From positions 19,275,001 to 19,339,000 of the forward strand of contig NC_079875.1 of assembly GCF_029227915.1 (NCBI RefSeq): a DNA stretch of 64,000 nucleotides, given 5' to 3'. Source of the DNA: Hydractinia symbiolongicarpus (taxonomy: Eukaryota; Cnidaria; Hydrozoa; Anthoathecata; Hydractiniidae). The notes below the pieces were generated by a model that made no database searches, was not told the origin of the DNA, and saw only the letters and a list, made by a program, of their open reading frames with translations. Made by a program: the position numbers and the translations under genes. Below are positions 29,061 through 41,100 of the stretch, piece by piece (position 1 is the stretch's first letter; the number at the start of each line of letters is the position of its first letter).

Positions 29061-29569
29061 TCAGGATCGAATGAGTGATACAACATTTCCGAGTTCCATA
29101 TTTGTCAGTTGGTGGTCCCGAGCGAAGGATCTGCAACCTCTCAGGCAAAGTAGTGTTGATCGCAGCAGACTAAAGGAAATCTTAGTTCTAATAAACTTCG
29201 TGGCTTCTGCGAATCTGATGTTTCTTTTTTCTGAAATCATTCCAGACAGTCTCTGATAAAATCGTTTACATTCTCTTCCCATATCACCGTTTGTTGCAAA
29301 AACAAGGGGAGTTAATGTTCAATTTTCCACTTGCATAACTCTTTCGTTGTATCCTCTCTTCTTCTCTTCTTCGTTTTTCTTGAAGCATTTGTCAAGAGAC
29401 CCTTGTATCTCAGAGCGTTGAGGTCAAAGACCCGTACATCTAAAAATACTCGTTGACCAGGGGTCCAAAAACCGACTGCGCTGACGTCTAATCTTGCTTC
29501 CTGTGATAAAATACCGTTTTGATGGATTCTTTCACCGCTTAAACGTAACAGCAGTGGTTCCTTTCTCAC
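29061..29569 (-). pseudogene. fragment of an unidentified repeat-borne protein, possibly nuclease-like
   Basis: Two frames, 29569-29312 and 29282-29061, read on the same strand and join by a frameshift near 29300. The first has ARLDVSAVGFWTPGQRVFLD, the second RFAEATKFIRTKISFSLLRS and LLCLRGCRS. I know this arrangement as a recurrent ORF end in cnidarian repeats; the D...F-D-V-R pattern recalls PD-(D/E)xK nucleases, but that is speculative. Confidence 0.35.
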
Positions 29570-29832
29570 ATCTTTACATACTTCCTCCAGTAATTTCCCT
29601 GTAATATCTCGTATCTCATTGTAAAATGGCAGAAAAAATCAGTCAAACTTTTGTACGGAAAGCGAAATATGCGCCTTTTGCACAAAAATGAATAAACGGC
29701 GCGCCATTAAACAACTTTTAAGGCTGAAATACACTATCATTTTTCAATGATCATTTTCCAATTATCATTGAAAAATGACAATGTATACAGAAAAAAATGT
29801 CATTTTTTACACTCTCATTTCCAATGATCCTT

Positions 29833-29870
29833 AAAAATTAAAAGTTGAACATGTTCAACTTTTAATTTTT
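29833..29870. repeat. 38-bp perfect palindrome
   Basis: Bases 29833-29870 form an uninterrupted 38-bp palindrome centred on GAACATGTTC. It lies about 70 bases inside the left end of the Harbinger element, next to its subterminal repeats. Confidence 0.85.
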
Positions 29871-29944
29871 CAATGACGCACGCGATGTAGTTTAGGCAGC
29901 ATAGATAAAAACAAAGATTTGAACAAGTAATTCATCCGAGAATG

Positions 29945-30100
29945 AAGACGCAAGAAGCGACCGAAATTTTTTTTGAGATTTGGAGAAGCTAGCCCAGTTT
30001 GTGGGATGTGAAATCCCCGTTCTATAAGAACAAAAGGAGAAGGCAAAAAGTTATGAGACATTCAAAGGCAGACTAGGAATGGAAGGTTTGTGTTATTTCG
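29945..30100 (+). pseudogene. MADF/Myb-like DNA-binding protein remnant of Harbinger
   Basis: One frame carries FEIWRS, then after TAG the segment PSLWDVKSPFYKNKRRRQKV, then another TAG. This is the MADF pattern (Leu-Trp-Asp, Pro-x-Tyr-Lys-x-Lys-x-Arg) found in the second protein of PIF/Harbinger transposons, which binds the element ends. Later exons may include the Pro/Ser-rich frame at about 30356-30676. Inactivated by stops. Confidence 0.45.
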
Positions 30101-30736
30101 AATGGTTTGTATGAGAAAAGAAAAACATGCATGTTTTTTTTTATCTGTTTTTTTTTTTTAGAGAAATTAGTGAGGAGTAAAATGAATACACTACGAAGTT
30201 ATCGCAGAATTGAAGAAAGTAAACAACAGCAACAAATGTGGAGCAGGACGAGATGATGTTTACGAAAGTAAATGACCATACTTTCAGTCCTTGCTATTCC
30301 TACGTGACTCCAACAACTTCTTCGATGGTGGGTATAAATTTCAGACAAATTTTTCTTGCCAGGGAACAGCACCGGTGGAGTTGAAGTCCGCACAAAATTT
30401 ATCCCTGATATCTTTCGCATCATTTCTGTAGTTGTTCAGATGAGATTACTCGCCGTACCCTCTTTCAGAACACCGCCCATTCAATCTCCGATCCCAAGGA
30501 ACTCTTCAACACATGCCGTACAAAATTACCCACCCTTTGTGTCTCCGCCGTTATCGCCTGTTTTACAGAATATGTACCGACACCCAGTGAACATATATCA
30601 AAACACTTATCAGAGTCGAGAAAGTTTGTCAGGTCTCAACCCAGAAAGTGAGGGCTCACAAAGTGCAGGTTATTAATGTGTGACTGCTAGTTTAGTATGT
30701 TTGTTTGATAAATTACTGAACGAAATATATATTTAC

Positions 30737-31173
30737 CTTGAGGTATTTTTCTTTTAATCGCATGTAAATAGCTTTACAAACTTCAGCGATGAACTGTGAC
30801 AAAGTACTTTTGTGAACGCGAAATAAATACTGTAATTCGGCGTAATTTATCCCACATAAGAAAAACTTCAAAATTGCAGCTACTTTGACTTTAGCAGGAA
30901 TTGGGTCTCGCAAATGCGTTGTTTTTTTCTCAATGTCAACTTCTATGAAATTTAGGAGCTCCTCAAAAATATTCGGCGGCATTCTTAAAAATCGCGTATA
31001 CTCTGCAATTTCCTCTACACGCAGTTCATACATGAGAGTATTGTAGATGCCAAGTTCATTTCGCCTTTACGGCTTTACCCATACATTTCTTTGCTTTCTT
31101 TCTTATGTTTAGCTCTCTTTTTTGATAACATATACACAACAACAGCAGCTGCTATTTCTTCTTCAGAGTCCAT
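30737..31173 (-). pseudogene. HARBI1-like transposase, N-terminal exon only
   Basis: ATG 31173 opens MDSEEEIAAAVVVYML; a frame disturbance near 31080 is followed by YELRVEEIAEYTRFLRM and then KVAAILKFFLCGINYAELQ and HKSTLSQFIAEVCKAIY, the helix-turn-helix region of Harbinger transposases. The exon ends at CTCAAG followed by GTAAAT, a good splice donor at 30737/30736. The catalytic DDE exons are absent, so the element cannot move itself. Confidence 0.65.
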
Positions 31174-31308
31174 GTTGCAAAGAAAACATGCTCAAGTTTC
31201 ATGTTTTTAATGATAGTGTGTTTGCGCCAAAATTTGTCATTTTTGATGTCATTGGAATGTATCATTGGAAAATGATCATTGAAAAATGATAGTGTATTTC
31301 AGCCTTTA

Positions 31309-33240
31309 GTTTCGTTTCCAAACACTAGCCACCAGGTGTGAGTCGGTAACTTGTACAGGAATATGAAATACGTTTATCTTTAGCTAGACTTAACTACACT
31401 ATAACAAATACAACAATATGAGCACTAGATCTTAAGACATTCTTTTAAAAATCAATGTCAACCCGCTTTATAAATAATTTTTTTACTGCCCCGGCAAGTT
31501 TCTTATGTAATCTTGCACATGAATTGGCTCCGCGTAAAATATTTACCAATGTGTTCATTTTTTATTCCGAGACGAAGAAAGGTTAAACCAAAGGGATTGT
31601 GTGAATTAAAAAAAAAATGCTCAAAACTTTCTCTTCTTTCCTTGCGCTACTCATGGCAATTCTTTGCATTGTCTTCTGCACAAAGTCATGATTCCTTAGC
31701 TTTCAATCGCGGAGTTCAGTTTGTGTCGCATTCACAAGTTTTAGCGCTAACCAATAGGGTGGACAACATCGAGTTACCGAAACCGGTAAGTCGTCGTATT
31801 TTGCAACAGTGTTGGGAGGCCTGGATGGTGTGCTCAATCAACACTGTTTGTGGGGGAAAGGGGGAGGAGGTCATAATTATTTTAAATCCCATTCACACTG
31901 TCCGAGATTGTGGCTTAATTTGAAAAAATGTGGTTCTGCCATATGATTTTTAGAACTTTGCTGCTGATACTAGCACATTTTAGCCTCCGTATTTTTAGGA
32001 AAAAATTTTCCTAAAGGAATTTTCATATGGTCTTTTGCACCTAAGAAAAGGCCCTGTATGTAAATAACGCGGGTCCACGCGCTTAGACAGGTGGCTAACT
32101 GTCTACTAAACAAAATGGACTACGACGTCCCACGTCTTTTTCCTTAAAGCCAGGTCCGTAGAATATCGCTAACTACGTGCATTGGCCTCCAAACACTGCA
32201 ATATGGCATTTTGCAGGCTAATTAAGGCCCTAAACGTAAATTACGTGGTTCCACGCGCCGACAGGGGGCCATCGGTCTAGTCCTTTTAGTCCCAATGGAC
32301 TACGGTGTCCCAGTCGTTAGCCTTAATTGGAAACCATGGGGAGACGAGAAACTTGTTGCATTGCCTGCGCCATTTCGCGTTTACATTAACCGATTGCAAA
32401 TATTGTATGCAAGGGTGGAGAGGTTTGCAAGTATTAGACGCAAGTATAGTAAACCTGTGAACCATCGCGTCGCTGGACTTAATTTAGGGAAGGCAAAGGT
32501 GATTACAAAGGGGTCCATGCATACCTTTGCAAAGGAAAAAGGTTTTGCAGAAATGTGCAACAAACAAAACTTAGTTGATGCCTCTAGCCATTTCTCCACT
32601 AGTCCTATCTACTCTATTCTCATGTCCATTTCGAGTCAAATTTTAGTTGATTAATGTTTATACTGAAATATATATTACGCTTTTTAAAATTTTCTTTAAT
32701 TTTTATTATAAATAGCTGTTTTTAATTAGGGATGAAGAGCCATTGTAATATATGGATATGCCCGAAATATACCATTATTATATTATTATTATTAGTTTAT
32801 GTAGCAGTGTCCATGTAACATCTTTTAGCACGCACGAGAAAATGTTCCAAATGTTAAAAAAAAGAAAAAACAATCTGATTGAAACACAAAAATAAATTGC
32901 AAATGAAGAAAAACGTGAATATGCATACATACAGTCTAATAAATAAAAAAAGAATAAAAAAAGTAGAAAAATGAGTATTTAACTTCAACAAAACATTGAT
33001 ACCACAATTACACTTAACAGATCGCACAACTATCCCGCCAACCTTTTGCGGTTAGGCATTATTATTGTAATTTCAAATGCTATACATTTCCTTTTCCCTC
33101 ATAGTCATTTTCAAAACCGACATGCATTACCCTTTATTTTTTTCAACGGACTCAGCCGAAACACAATTCATTGTAATAACTACTCATGAACACCAACTGG
33201 ATACGACGAGCAAATATTCGAATGTACTTGCTACATCACA
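31309..33240. other. non-coding stretch with a degenerate direct repeat
   Basis: No convincing gene. Two related segments (about 32044-32150 and 32226-32330) both read AAGGCCCT, then TCCACGCGC, GACAGG, CAATGGACTACG or AAATGGACTACG and TGTCCCA or CGTCCCA, in the same orientation about 180 bp apart. An open frame at 32295-32654 (119 codons) begins in the second copy and has no recognised similarity; I doubt that it is a gene. Confidence 0.35.
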
Positions 33241-36200
33241 TCACCACTCTGAATCTCCATTCGCTTTATGGAAAACAAAATCTCTTGACTTCAAATTCAT
33301 GATACCATCCTTGAGGTGGAACTTCCATCGATTCCTCGTTCTTGCAATCTTGATAACAGATCAATATTTACACACAAAAACGGTTTTACAAAGCTTTGGC
33401 AAAGTTGATGTAGTTTACTTTATGTACTTTTTTTATATATAAGTATTGAGATTACTTTGGATTTTAAACGATGCTGGATTAAAGAACAAATTATTGTTGT
33501 ACAAATGTAGCAATTCCACCGCATTTTGCAATAAAACAGGTGGTAGGTTGCAAAATTAAAATCGAGGCTTTCAAACATAAGAAGAATTGAGGAGTGGTAA
33601 AAAATTCAAAAATGTATTAACAAGATACCTTGTCATACTGACATACAACAACGTTGTCGGTGTCAAACAAATCCGTTGGGTCCTCGTCAGATACATCATC
33701 GCTGCTATTTAAAGGTTCATCATCTTCCTTAAAGTTACAAAAGAAAAAGGATGAGCACTAAAGCTTCAAATAATTAGCAAGGTTTTTTAACAAAAATAAA
33801 CTAATTACCTCAGGCACATTATCTTCACCTTCAGCATTTGCTGCACCAGGTATCACAGTTTGGTCGAAGTCTTCGTCATCGTCATCAAGCTCGTCTGAAC
33901 TTAAATCTCCATTTCCATCTAGTTGTATTACAATTTCATCATGTTTCATATTCTTCCATCGATTCTGTGATTGTTTTAAAATTTTCTTATTATTTACAGA
34001 AGCTGCACACTGAGAATTAGTGATTTCATTATCAGCTGCTCCGTCAACCTGAATAACAGGCTGCTAAAAAATAAATTTAAATGTGGGTAGAACAAAGGTA
34101 TTTCAAAAACACTTTACGGTTTAAGAGGATACAACTTTTTTTTTACTTTTACATGAGCTGTCAGAGGTTGTTGTTGGTGCTGTTGCTGTGTGTTAGGTGT
34201 ATAGATTACTGTTGGGCCAGCAGCTGTTGCCACTCTGGCTCCATGAAATCCTGGAAACACTAAAGTATTACAGGAAACTTAAGTTTGTTTTACACATTCA
34301 AACGTACGCTGTGTTAAATTAAAATATTACGGTAACTGATAAAATTAAAATTTTAATAATTCACTCACTGTTTGGCTGCTGGTGATGAGGCGCGCTTGTC
34401 TGAAAGGGTAATTTCATTTATTGATTACGAGCTATATATTAACTTTAGTCTAATAAAACAGACATCTTATGTACACAATTACCTGAACATGAATAACTTG
34501 AGCCTGTGGAATACCATGTATTTGTTGAGGCATTAAAGGTGCAGTTGTTCTTGGTGCATTTTGTAAAGCCATCACAGCTTGGGCACCCGCATCTGTCTAA
34601 ATATTAAAAAATAATTTTAGGTTAACATTTAAGAAATGGCATATAATAACTGAAACTAATTTGAATGGAGAAAAATGATGTTTAAATACTTATCTTAAAA
34701 CAGGTCTAAAATGACTACATGGCTTTATAATTTAAGCTGTATATATTAAATATAAAACTTTAAATGTATCAAGAATGTAAAGAGATATTTTAAAAAATAA
34801 AGACTTGTATAAGTAACTTTTAACCATGGGATCTTTTAAAAGTTACATTTAGTCAAGGGTTATCATTGCTAGATTTTCCATTCATCTTTTTATATTTTGC
34901 CCTGATTCACAAAATTCAAACTTGAAATAAAAATTTTGTGTTAAATTCTGCAGGCTCATGTTTTATTTTTCAACAAAAGGTTGGTATTTAGCTAGAAAAA
35001 AATATACAATTAAAACTATACAAAAAATCCATGACCTTCCAATGATCTCTCTGGAATAAAATAAAACAACAGACAACAAAATAAAAATAAACACCTCAAT
35101 TGCAAATAAGTGTAATTTGAGTGGTCTGACAGAGTTAAAATCATTTGTTTGACCTACCATTGGGCCAACATTCCCAAGGGTTGGATGGCTGCTAACATAA
35201 ACCAATTGTCCAGATTGATTTTGCATCAAATGAGTTGTGGATTGGGGTACTGCTTGACTTGCTTGAGAAGGGCCAGGTCGTTCATGATTGATTCCTGATA
35301 TACAAAACGCTCACTAAATTAGTTTGTTTTGTTAAAAGTTAAAATTAGACTTAATCCACAAAGCAAAAACAAAAAATGATGCCATACCTTGCATTTGTGG
35401 CATGTTGTGTGGATAAGTCAGGCTGACTCTGACATTTACATCTGCCGGCATAAATTCTATAGCTCGTGATTGCAAAAGTTTGCTTTCCCATAGCTGAAAA
35501 TAAAATAGTTATTCACAATAACAATGTAAAAACATATTAAAAAAAGGTTTATCTTTTTTTTCTACTCAACATTTTGTAACCTACCCACATATTTATTGTA
35601 AAGTTATCCTACTAAGACTTTATAACTTCATAAGCTGTGTGACACAACTAATTATTATTGACAAAACAAATTGCTGGGCAGTAGGAGGAACTCAGATCGG
35701 TTAGCAAATTCTCGTCATATTGGCACCCTTGCAACAGTAAAGTCACGTAAGACTGATTTGATATGTTTAGAAAAGAATAATTAGAAAAAAAGACTAAATT
35801 GATAAAACTTTGTTGAGAATTGTCATATCAAAACAATCTTTAGAGTGCACAAATGCTTAGAATATTTTTTCTCCATCATTGTTCCTTTTGAACTGTCATT
35901 CTAGAGTATAAATCCTTGTGTGTAGCTGAGTGGGTGAATCATACTGAAAAAGGACAAAATATAGTTCCCTTTTTATTACTATTACGTTTTTACCTGCTTC
36001 AGTTCCTTTAAAACTTGATCATCAACACCTTCATTCAGAAAGGCTTCCCGAACATTCTTTATGACATCATCTATTACAGCACGATAAATTTTTGGCTAAA
36101 GAGAAAGATTAATTAGAGGTCCTAAAGGAGCCTTAACAGGATAGGTCAGTCAACAATGCAGCAAACCCAGTTAAGGGTCACTCACAAATCGATTTAAGAA

Positions 36201-37757
36201 CAGATGTTAAAGTTTTGCTGGTGATGTCTTTTAAAAAACCTTTTTACATTGATTATGAAGGCTCAACCTTTTTGAATAGAAGACTGAACCATTCTTTGTG
36301 GTAATAAATTATACAATTCACATGCAATCGTCATCTAATCCCAGGCAACAAGTAAAAGTGTGACGTGTTGCACAGAAAAATAAGAAACGAGATGACCTAT
36401 GACTTTCTCTGAGAATACAGAACAACTTTAACTTTTTTGAAACACGTTATGTTTATAACTGCACCAAAAATAATATGCATCCCACTTGAAATGCCGCAAA
36501 GCCCAAATAAAGGCTTTGGACGAACTCAGTATTTTAAACTAAAAAATTTACCCAATGAAAAGCGATCCAGGAAACAACCCAGAAGAATATTTTATGAATA
36601 TTGGAGCAATACTGATGCTTTTGTGGTACAATGGTTATGCTGGAAAATACAGCAAAAACAGGAAATACACCTTTGCCAAAGGTAATCATCATCATCATTC
36701 TCGACTTAACGTCCGTTTTCCATGCTAGCATGGGTTGGACGGGGTATATTAATGACCCTCTTCCAATCTGATCTAGACTGTGTTAGATCTAAACTCAACT
36801 TCCTCTGTATCAAGTCTGTCCTTATAACCTCCTGCCAAGTCTTTCTCGGTCTGCCTCTGGGCTTTGCCCCAGGAACTATCAAGTCTCTACTCTTTCTTAC
36901 CCAATTATCTTCCTGATCGACTTTTCTCTGTAAGAATTAGCCATATCTGTTTAACCGCTTTATCCCCAGACCGGCATTTATAGTTCAAAGTGTCTCAAGC
37001 ATGCTGGGTTCGAATACACAAGTGATTGAAAATGGGGCAATGGAAAGTGAAATTATTTTTATAATAAGCACATGTTACATTAATGAAGCGAAGTGATAAT
37101 CATGTCAAATTATAAAAACATGGAACGTAAACGCATTTTCGAGGGCAAAGTAAAATTTTTTTTCAACCATTTTTCACCACATCAAATTAGCTGTTCTCAA
37201 AGTTTACCTACCCTCAAAATTTTGGAGATAAAATGTTGTATAATTTTTGCAGAACAAACATCGCCAAATATGACACCAGGGCTCTGTGTGTTGTGTTTTA
37301 ATTTATTTTCTCATATCATCAAGGGCCTGTGGATAATTTTGGAAATGAAATACCAACCTCGTCCTAAGGTTTTTTTAGTCTAACGTAATCACAGGTGGAA
37401 TTTATGTGTTTATGGTGTTGCATCACAGAAAAGGGCTACCAAAATCATTGTGCATAGTAAACGTTAAAAAATAACGAAAGCAAGCTAAAAATATATGGTA
37501 ATATATTTTGAACAGTGACCTGTGGAATACACAAGCCGTATTGAAAAGTTATCCCCGACTGTCAGCTAAAGCAGTTTGTATAGCCGTTATAGCATGCGAA
37601 AATTATTAAAGTAATTAAAACTAACAATAACATAACACATAAAATGAAATTCGTGAACTCGTCTATCTTAAAATATCGTGACATAAAAATGACGACATTT
37701 TAAGTTCAGTAAAAGTTGATAAAAACAAATAAATACCACGGGATTGGACGTAGACAT
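33241..37757 (-). CDS. GTF2A1: TFIIA alpha/beta precursor (transcription initiation factor IIA large subunit)
   Basis: TFIIA stabilises TBP on TATA DNA in the RNA polymerase II preinitiation complex. Ten coding exons with consistent phases: 37757-37737, 36095-35994, 35493-35388, 35294-35158, 34596-34483, 34399-34369, 34259-34153, 34063-33809, 33727-33629, 33348-33241; 359 codons, close to 376 in human. Exons 1-3 give the N-terminal helix domain (PKIYRAVIDDVIKNVREAF, LWESKLLQSRAIEF). Exons 4-7 are a Gln/Pro/Thr-rich linker. Exon 8 ends in an acidic stretch. Exons 9-10 give DDVSDEDPTDLFDT, NVVVCQYDK and the C-terminal beta-barrel RWKFHLKDGIMNL, ending GDSEW and TGA. Taspase1-type sites Q-[V/L]-D-G occur at residues 211-214 and 253-256. 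Intron 1 contains a LINE fragment. Confidence 0.93.
36683..36905 (-). mobile_element. LINE copy D, 3' end only
   Basis: About 220 bases matching the last part of the LINE at 24640-28110 in inverted orientation, with the shared end CCATGCTAGCATGGGTTGG and an adjoining ATC/ATG repeat tail. It lies in GTF2A1 intron 1 (36096-37736), on the same strand as that gene. Strong 5' truncation is usual for LINEs. Confidence 0.8.
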
Positions 37758-38157
37758 AACAATCTCCGTGATGTAATCTGTTGAGCCAGCTGGAGCAAAT
37801 GAATCCTCTTTTATAGTCTCGAGAAAGGAGCACACTAATATGAAGGTTTGGAGATCCCCCGCAAAGATAACCATATAAGGCTATTTCATTGGACAAACGG
37901 ACATAGATTACTTTTAGACTAACAATATCTTAAAAAGCGCTAAGAGAACAACCGAGGAATGTCTACCAAGGTTTTTCGAACACCTTGCAGACTGAAAGGT
38001 ATAGTCACAAATAACATCTATGATGGACTATTCAAGATTGCGCTGTTGCGAGTTACATCTTTCCTCTTGACCTGACTTGCCCTCACATCTTTGCAGAAGT
38101 TAGCTATAGAAAATGGTGAATTATGTATAGTTTAAGTCAACAGTTGCACTTTTTAAA
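37758..38157. promoter_or_regulatory. divergent promoter region of GTF2A1 and DMXL
   Basis: 400 bp separate the GTF2A1 ATG (37757, -) from the DMXL ATG (38158, +). The stretch must hold both 5' untranslated regions and both promoters, unless one gene has a further upstream exon. No CpG-rich island or clear TATA box is seen. Confidence 0.6.
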
Positions 38158-41100
38158 ATGAGGCTTCATCAAGTCTTAACAGGCGCTGCAAATGTTGCAG
38201 ACGATTCTGTGGCCGTAGCTCATGGAACTGTGACTGGTTTCCCTTTCACGGTATGTTTTTTGTTTTAGCTTCTACCCTTCTTACCCTGTTTTAGCTTCTT
38301 CTTACCCAAAATTCAATTATTCAGTTATAGTCTTGTCTTAGTTTTGTAGTGTAGATATTATTTATCATTATATATGGCTAAATAAACCGTCTCTAAGTGT
38401 CAGCTCTATAACTGTTTCTTCTTATAAAAAGCTTTATATTTTAAGCTATTTGTACAGTTTTAGATGTTCTTATTTTAATAAAAACGTAACTATTTTGTTC
38501 TGCTATATACTAAATATTTGGATTTTGGAAAAGCCTGCATCCAGTTTAAAAGTTATATTTGCTTAAAGTAAATCACCCTGCAGTCAGAAACTTTCTGCAT
38601 CAGAAAATACAAAATATATGTCGACATCTACTTAGTCTACCAATAAAAAATGTGTAGGCCAAATTTGCCTTTCCTAGTAGCAAAAGTGTTTATTAATGAC
38701 ACAACATGATGCCCTGTATCCTCTTTTCCTGCACATAGACAATTTCAATGTCTAGCTATGTTTTGACAAGATTTTTGGGTATGTGTAAAAAATATCCTAA
38801 AAATTGACAGGCAATAAAATGCAGACTTAAGGTGAAGATAGATAGATGGTAGATAGATAGATGTGCATATTAAGGGATCCCTACCCTGTCTTTTTTTTCC
38901 AGGAGGGGCCATGGCTTTATTTGGGAGTCTTGGAGTTTTTAATGCTCATTTTGAGCTACGCAGACCCTGTTAGGGTCCCTTCTCTACCAGACTATATCTT
39001 GAGTTCCTCATAGTAAAAAGAAAGATTGTGGTCGTTTTTTTAAACTTTATACGTCTATATGTTTAAAAATGGTTTGCAAATGTAAAAGCATTATCGCTCG
39101 AAAGGTTTTAAAGATATTTTTATTTTTTTTATCTTTAAAACCAACAATTCAAAATTCGCAAGCCATCACTCACCTATATTTATTTGTTACAGACTGATAT
39201 TATAATACTCTTGGGTCATTCACGGTTGCAACGCAATGGAATCGTGTTTAAAATCATCGGGCAACTCCTACAACTACGACGCGCGAAATGGGAATGTAGC
39301 CTGTGTTTTAGCCTTTAACGGGGTCGAGGCTACATGCTGAATCATTCGTCGAACTTACGCATTTATGTTTTCTATGTGTATTATGGAATTTAAATTGTGT
39401 GAGTCAGATCACAAAATAAACACACAAAAAAACGTGACTTCAAATTGTTGGTCTGTGTCTATTCATTTTGTTTCTTATGCTTTTTTTAAGTGTCTTTCAC
39501 CTTTTTGTCTTCTATAACCTTTTTATTTTTGTAATATTTGTTTTTTGCATGTTCTAAAATGTTAAGATAAATATATTGTCACGTTTTTAGTCACGTACAG
39601 ATCTTAAAAACACCAGTTTTAGGATTTTTGGCTGGGAACGAAGATTTTGAAGGCTAGCTAGCTAGAGTCTTACTTATTACTAATCTATATGGTACAAAGA
39701 GCTTTTTATCCTACCCCACATTTATTTTTATGTTGATACTATAGCCATTTAGCTAGCTCCTATCTTTGACTAAAAAGTGAGGTAAAAAAATGCAGTTTGG
39801 CTACTGTAATATTCTTAAGCAATAATTCTTATGCTAAATGCAGTTATAGCTAAGTAGCTATATCTTTTCTTATTTTCCTGAAAACCTTTTCTGCAAATAA
39901 AATGGCTGGGCAATTGTTTCAGTTGGACAGGTAACAACAGGATCTTCCCTTTGTTTTTATATAAACCAAAGTTGCAATAAAGTTTTTTTGGAAAATGGTA
40001 TTACGCCTCTATACGCCTGTTCAGCTCTGTTTAACTTTACTAAGTGCTTAGCCCAGTCTGCTTTTTAATATATTGACTGATTGTTTTTGCTATGACAGGG
40101 TAACAACAGTTTGTAAACTCTACTTTTATTTCAGCTATCGTTGCGGGAAATTTATTTTTTGAAAAATATGTTACAGTGTTATAATGGTGCATGCGCTTCA
40201 TTTGATTTACGACATACTGTATACCTTCACTAAAGCGCTCCACCTGACTATGTGGCACATTTTACGGCTCTTATTAAGCGCTCCACAGAGTGTTTAACGC
40301 CGGGTCACTCTCCCGTATGTTAGTGGGTTAGGGTTGTATGGTAAGAAAAGCAGGAGTAAGTCTGGGGCTGATTACATGGAGAATTTAAGCTGGGGCTGAA
40401 ATTTCAACTTGGGTAGAGCTAACTAACCGGGCTAGGATTTGCGCCCCGGGCGGAAATGTTATATAATCGCAAAATCATTTTTAACCAGGATTGAAAACAA
40501 CCATGCGCATGTGCTCAATCTCCATGTAATAGCAAAACATTTTTCAGCCCTGCCCCGAGTTGAAATTTCGACCCAAGCTGAAATTCTCCATGTAATCGGC
40601 CCCTAAATGAAACATTTTTTCTAACTTTTTTATAGTTGTTCCCCTTTTTTTTTGAGCTTCGATCCGCCATCTTTGTTTGGGAAATTGCAACCGTGTTCAC
40701 GCCATAAGGCTCTTGTTCCATGTCAAATCAGCTCTAAAATAGTGAGTTTGACACCCACCATCTCAGATTTAGCTGATTTTTTGCATGTAAGGTAGGTTTC
40801 TAGAGAAATGAAAGTGTACCAAATTTTAGCTTCAACTCCTTACAGTTCCTGAGATACAGACACTCTAAAAATTTCAGCGTCACGCAAATCTTCATATTTC
40901 ATTAAAGTACTATGGATCGGAAATTTGGTACCCCATAGTTTTTGAGGTGAGGAATCTGAAAATGAAGTCACAATTAGTGTATAATAAACAGACCTTTAGT
41001 TATTGTCAATTTAACGCAAAAGTTAGGAAAATCAGCCATGTTTTTCTAGCCTATCCTATCTTACATGCAAAAATAAGCAAAATCTGAGTGTAGGGCCAAA

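Larger units (their letters stand above)
29721..31305. mobile_element. PIF/Harbinger DNA transposon, internally deleted
   Basis: Perfect 42-bp inverted ends at 29721-29762 and 31264-31305 (starting AGGCTGAAATACACTATC), flanked by TTA on both sides (29718-29720 and 31306-31308), the target duplication type of PIF/Harbinger. Inside are a MADF/Myb-like gene remnant (+) and a first exon of a HARBI1-like transposase (-), the two genes of this superfamily. At 1585 bp it is too short for a full element. Confidence 0.85.

Noticed and set aside
31513..31923. 136-codon plus-strand frame
   Set aside because: Mixed composition with no recognisable motif, no conserved context and no splice support.
33077..33442. 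Plus-strand open frame of 121 codons
   Set aside because: It covers the last GTF2A1 exon on the other strand, whose KFHLKDGIMNL signature and splice acceptor are clear.
34963..35229. 88-codon frame with a hydrophobic C-terminus
   Set aside because: Its first 24 codons are part of GTF2A1 exon 4; the hydrophobic part lies beyond a good splice donor and is intronic.
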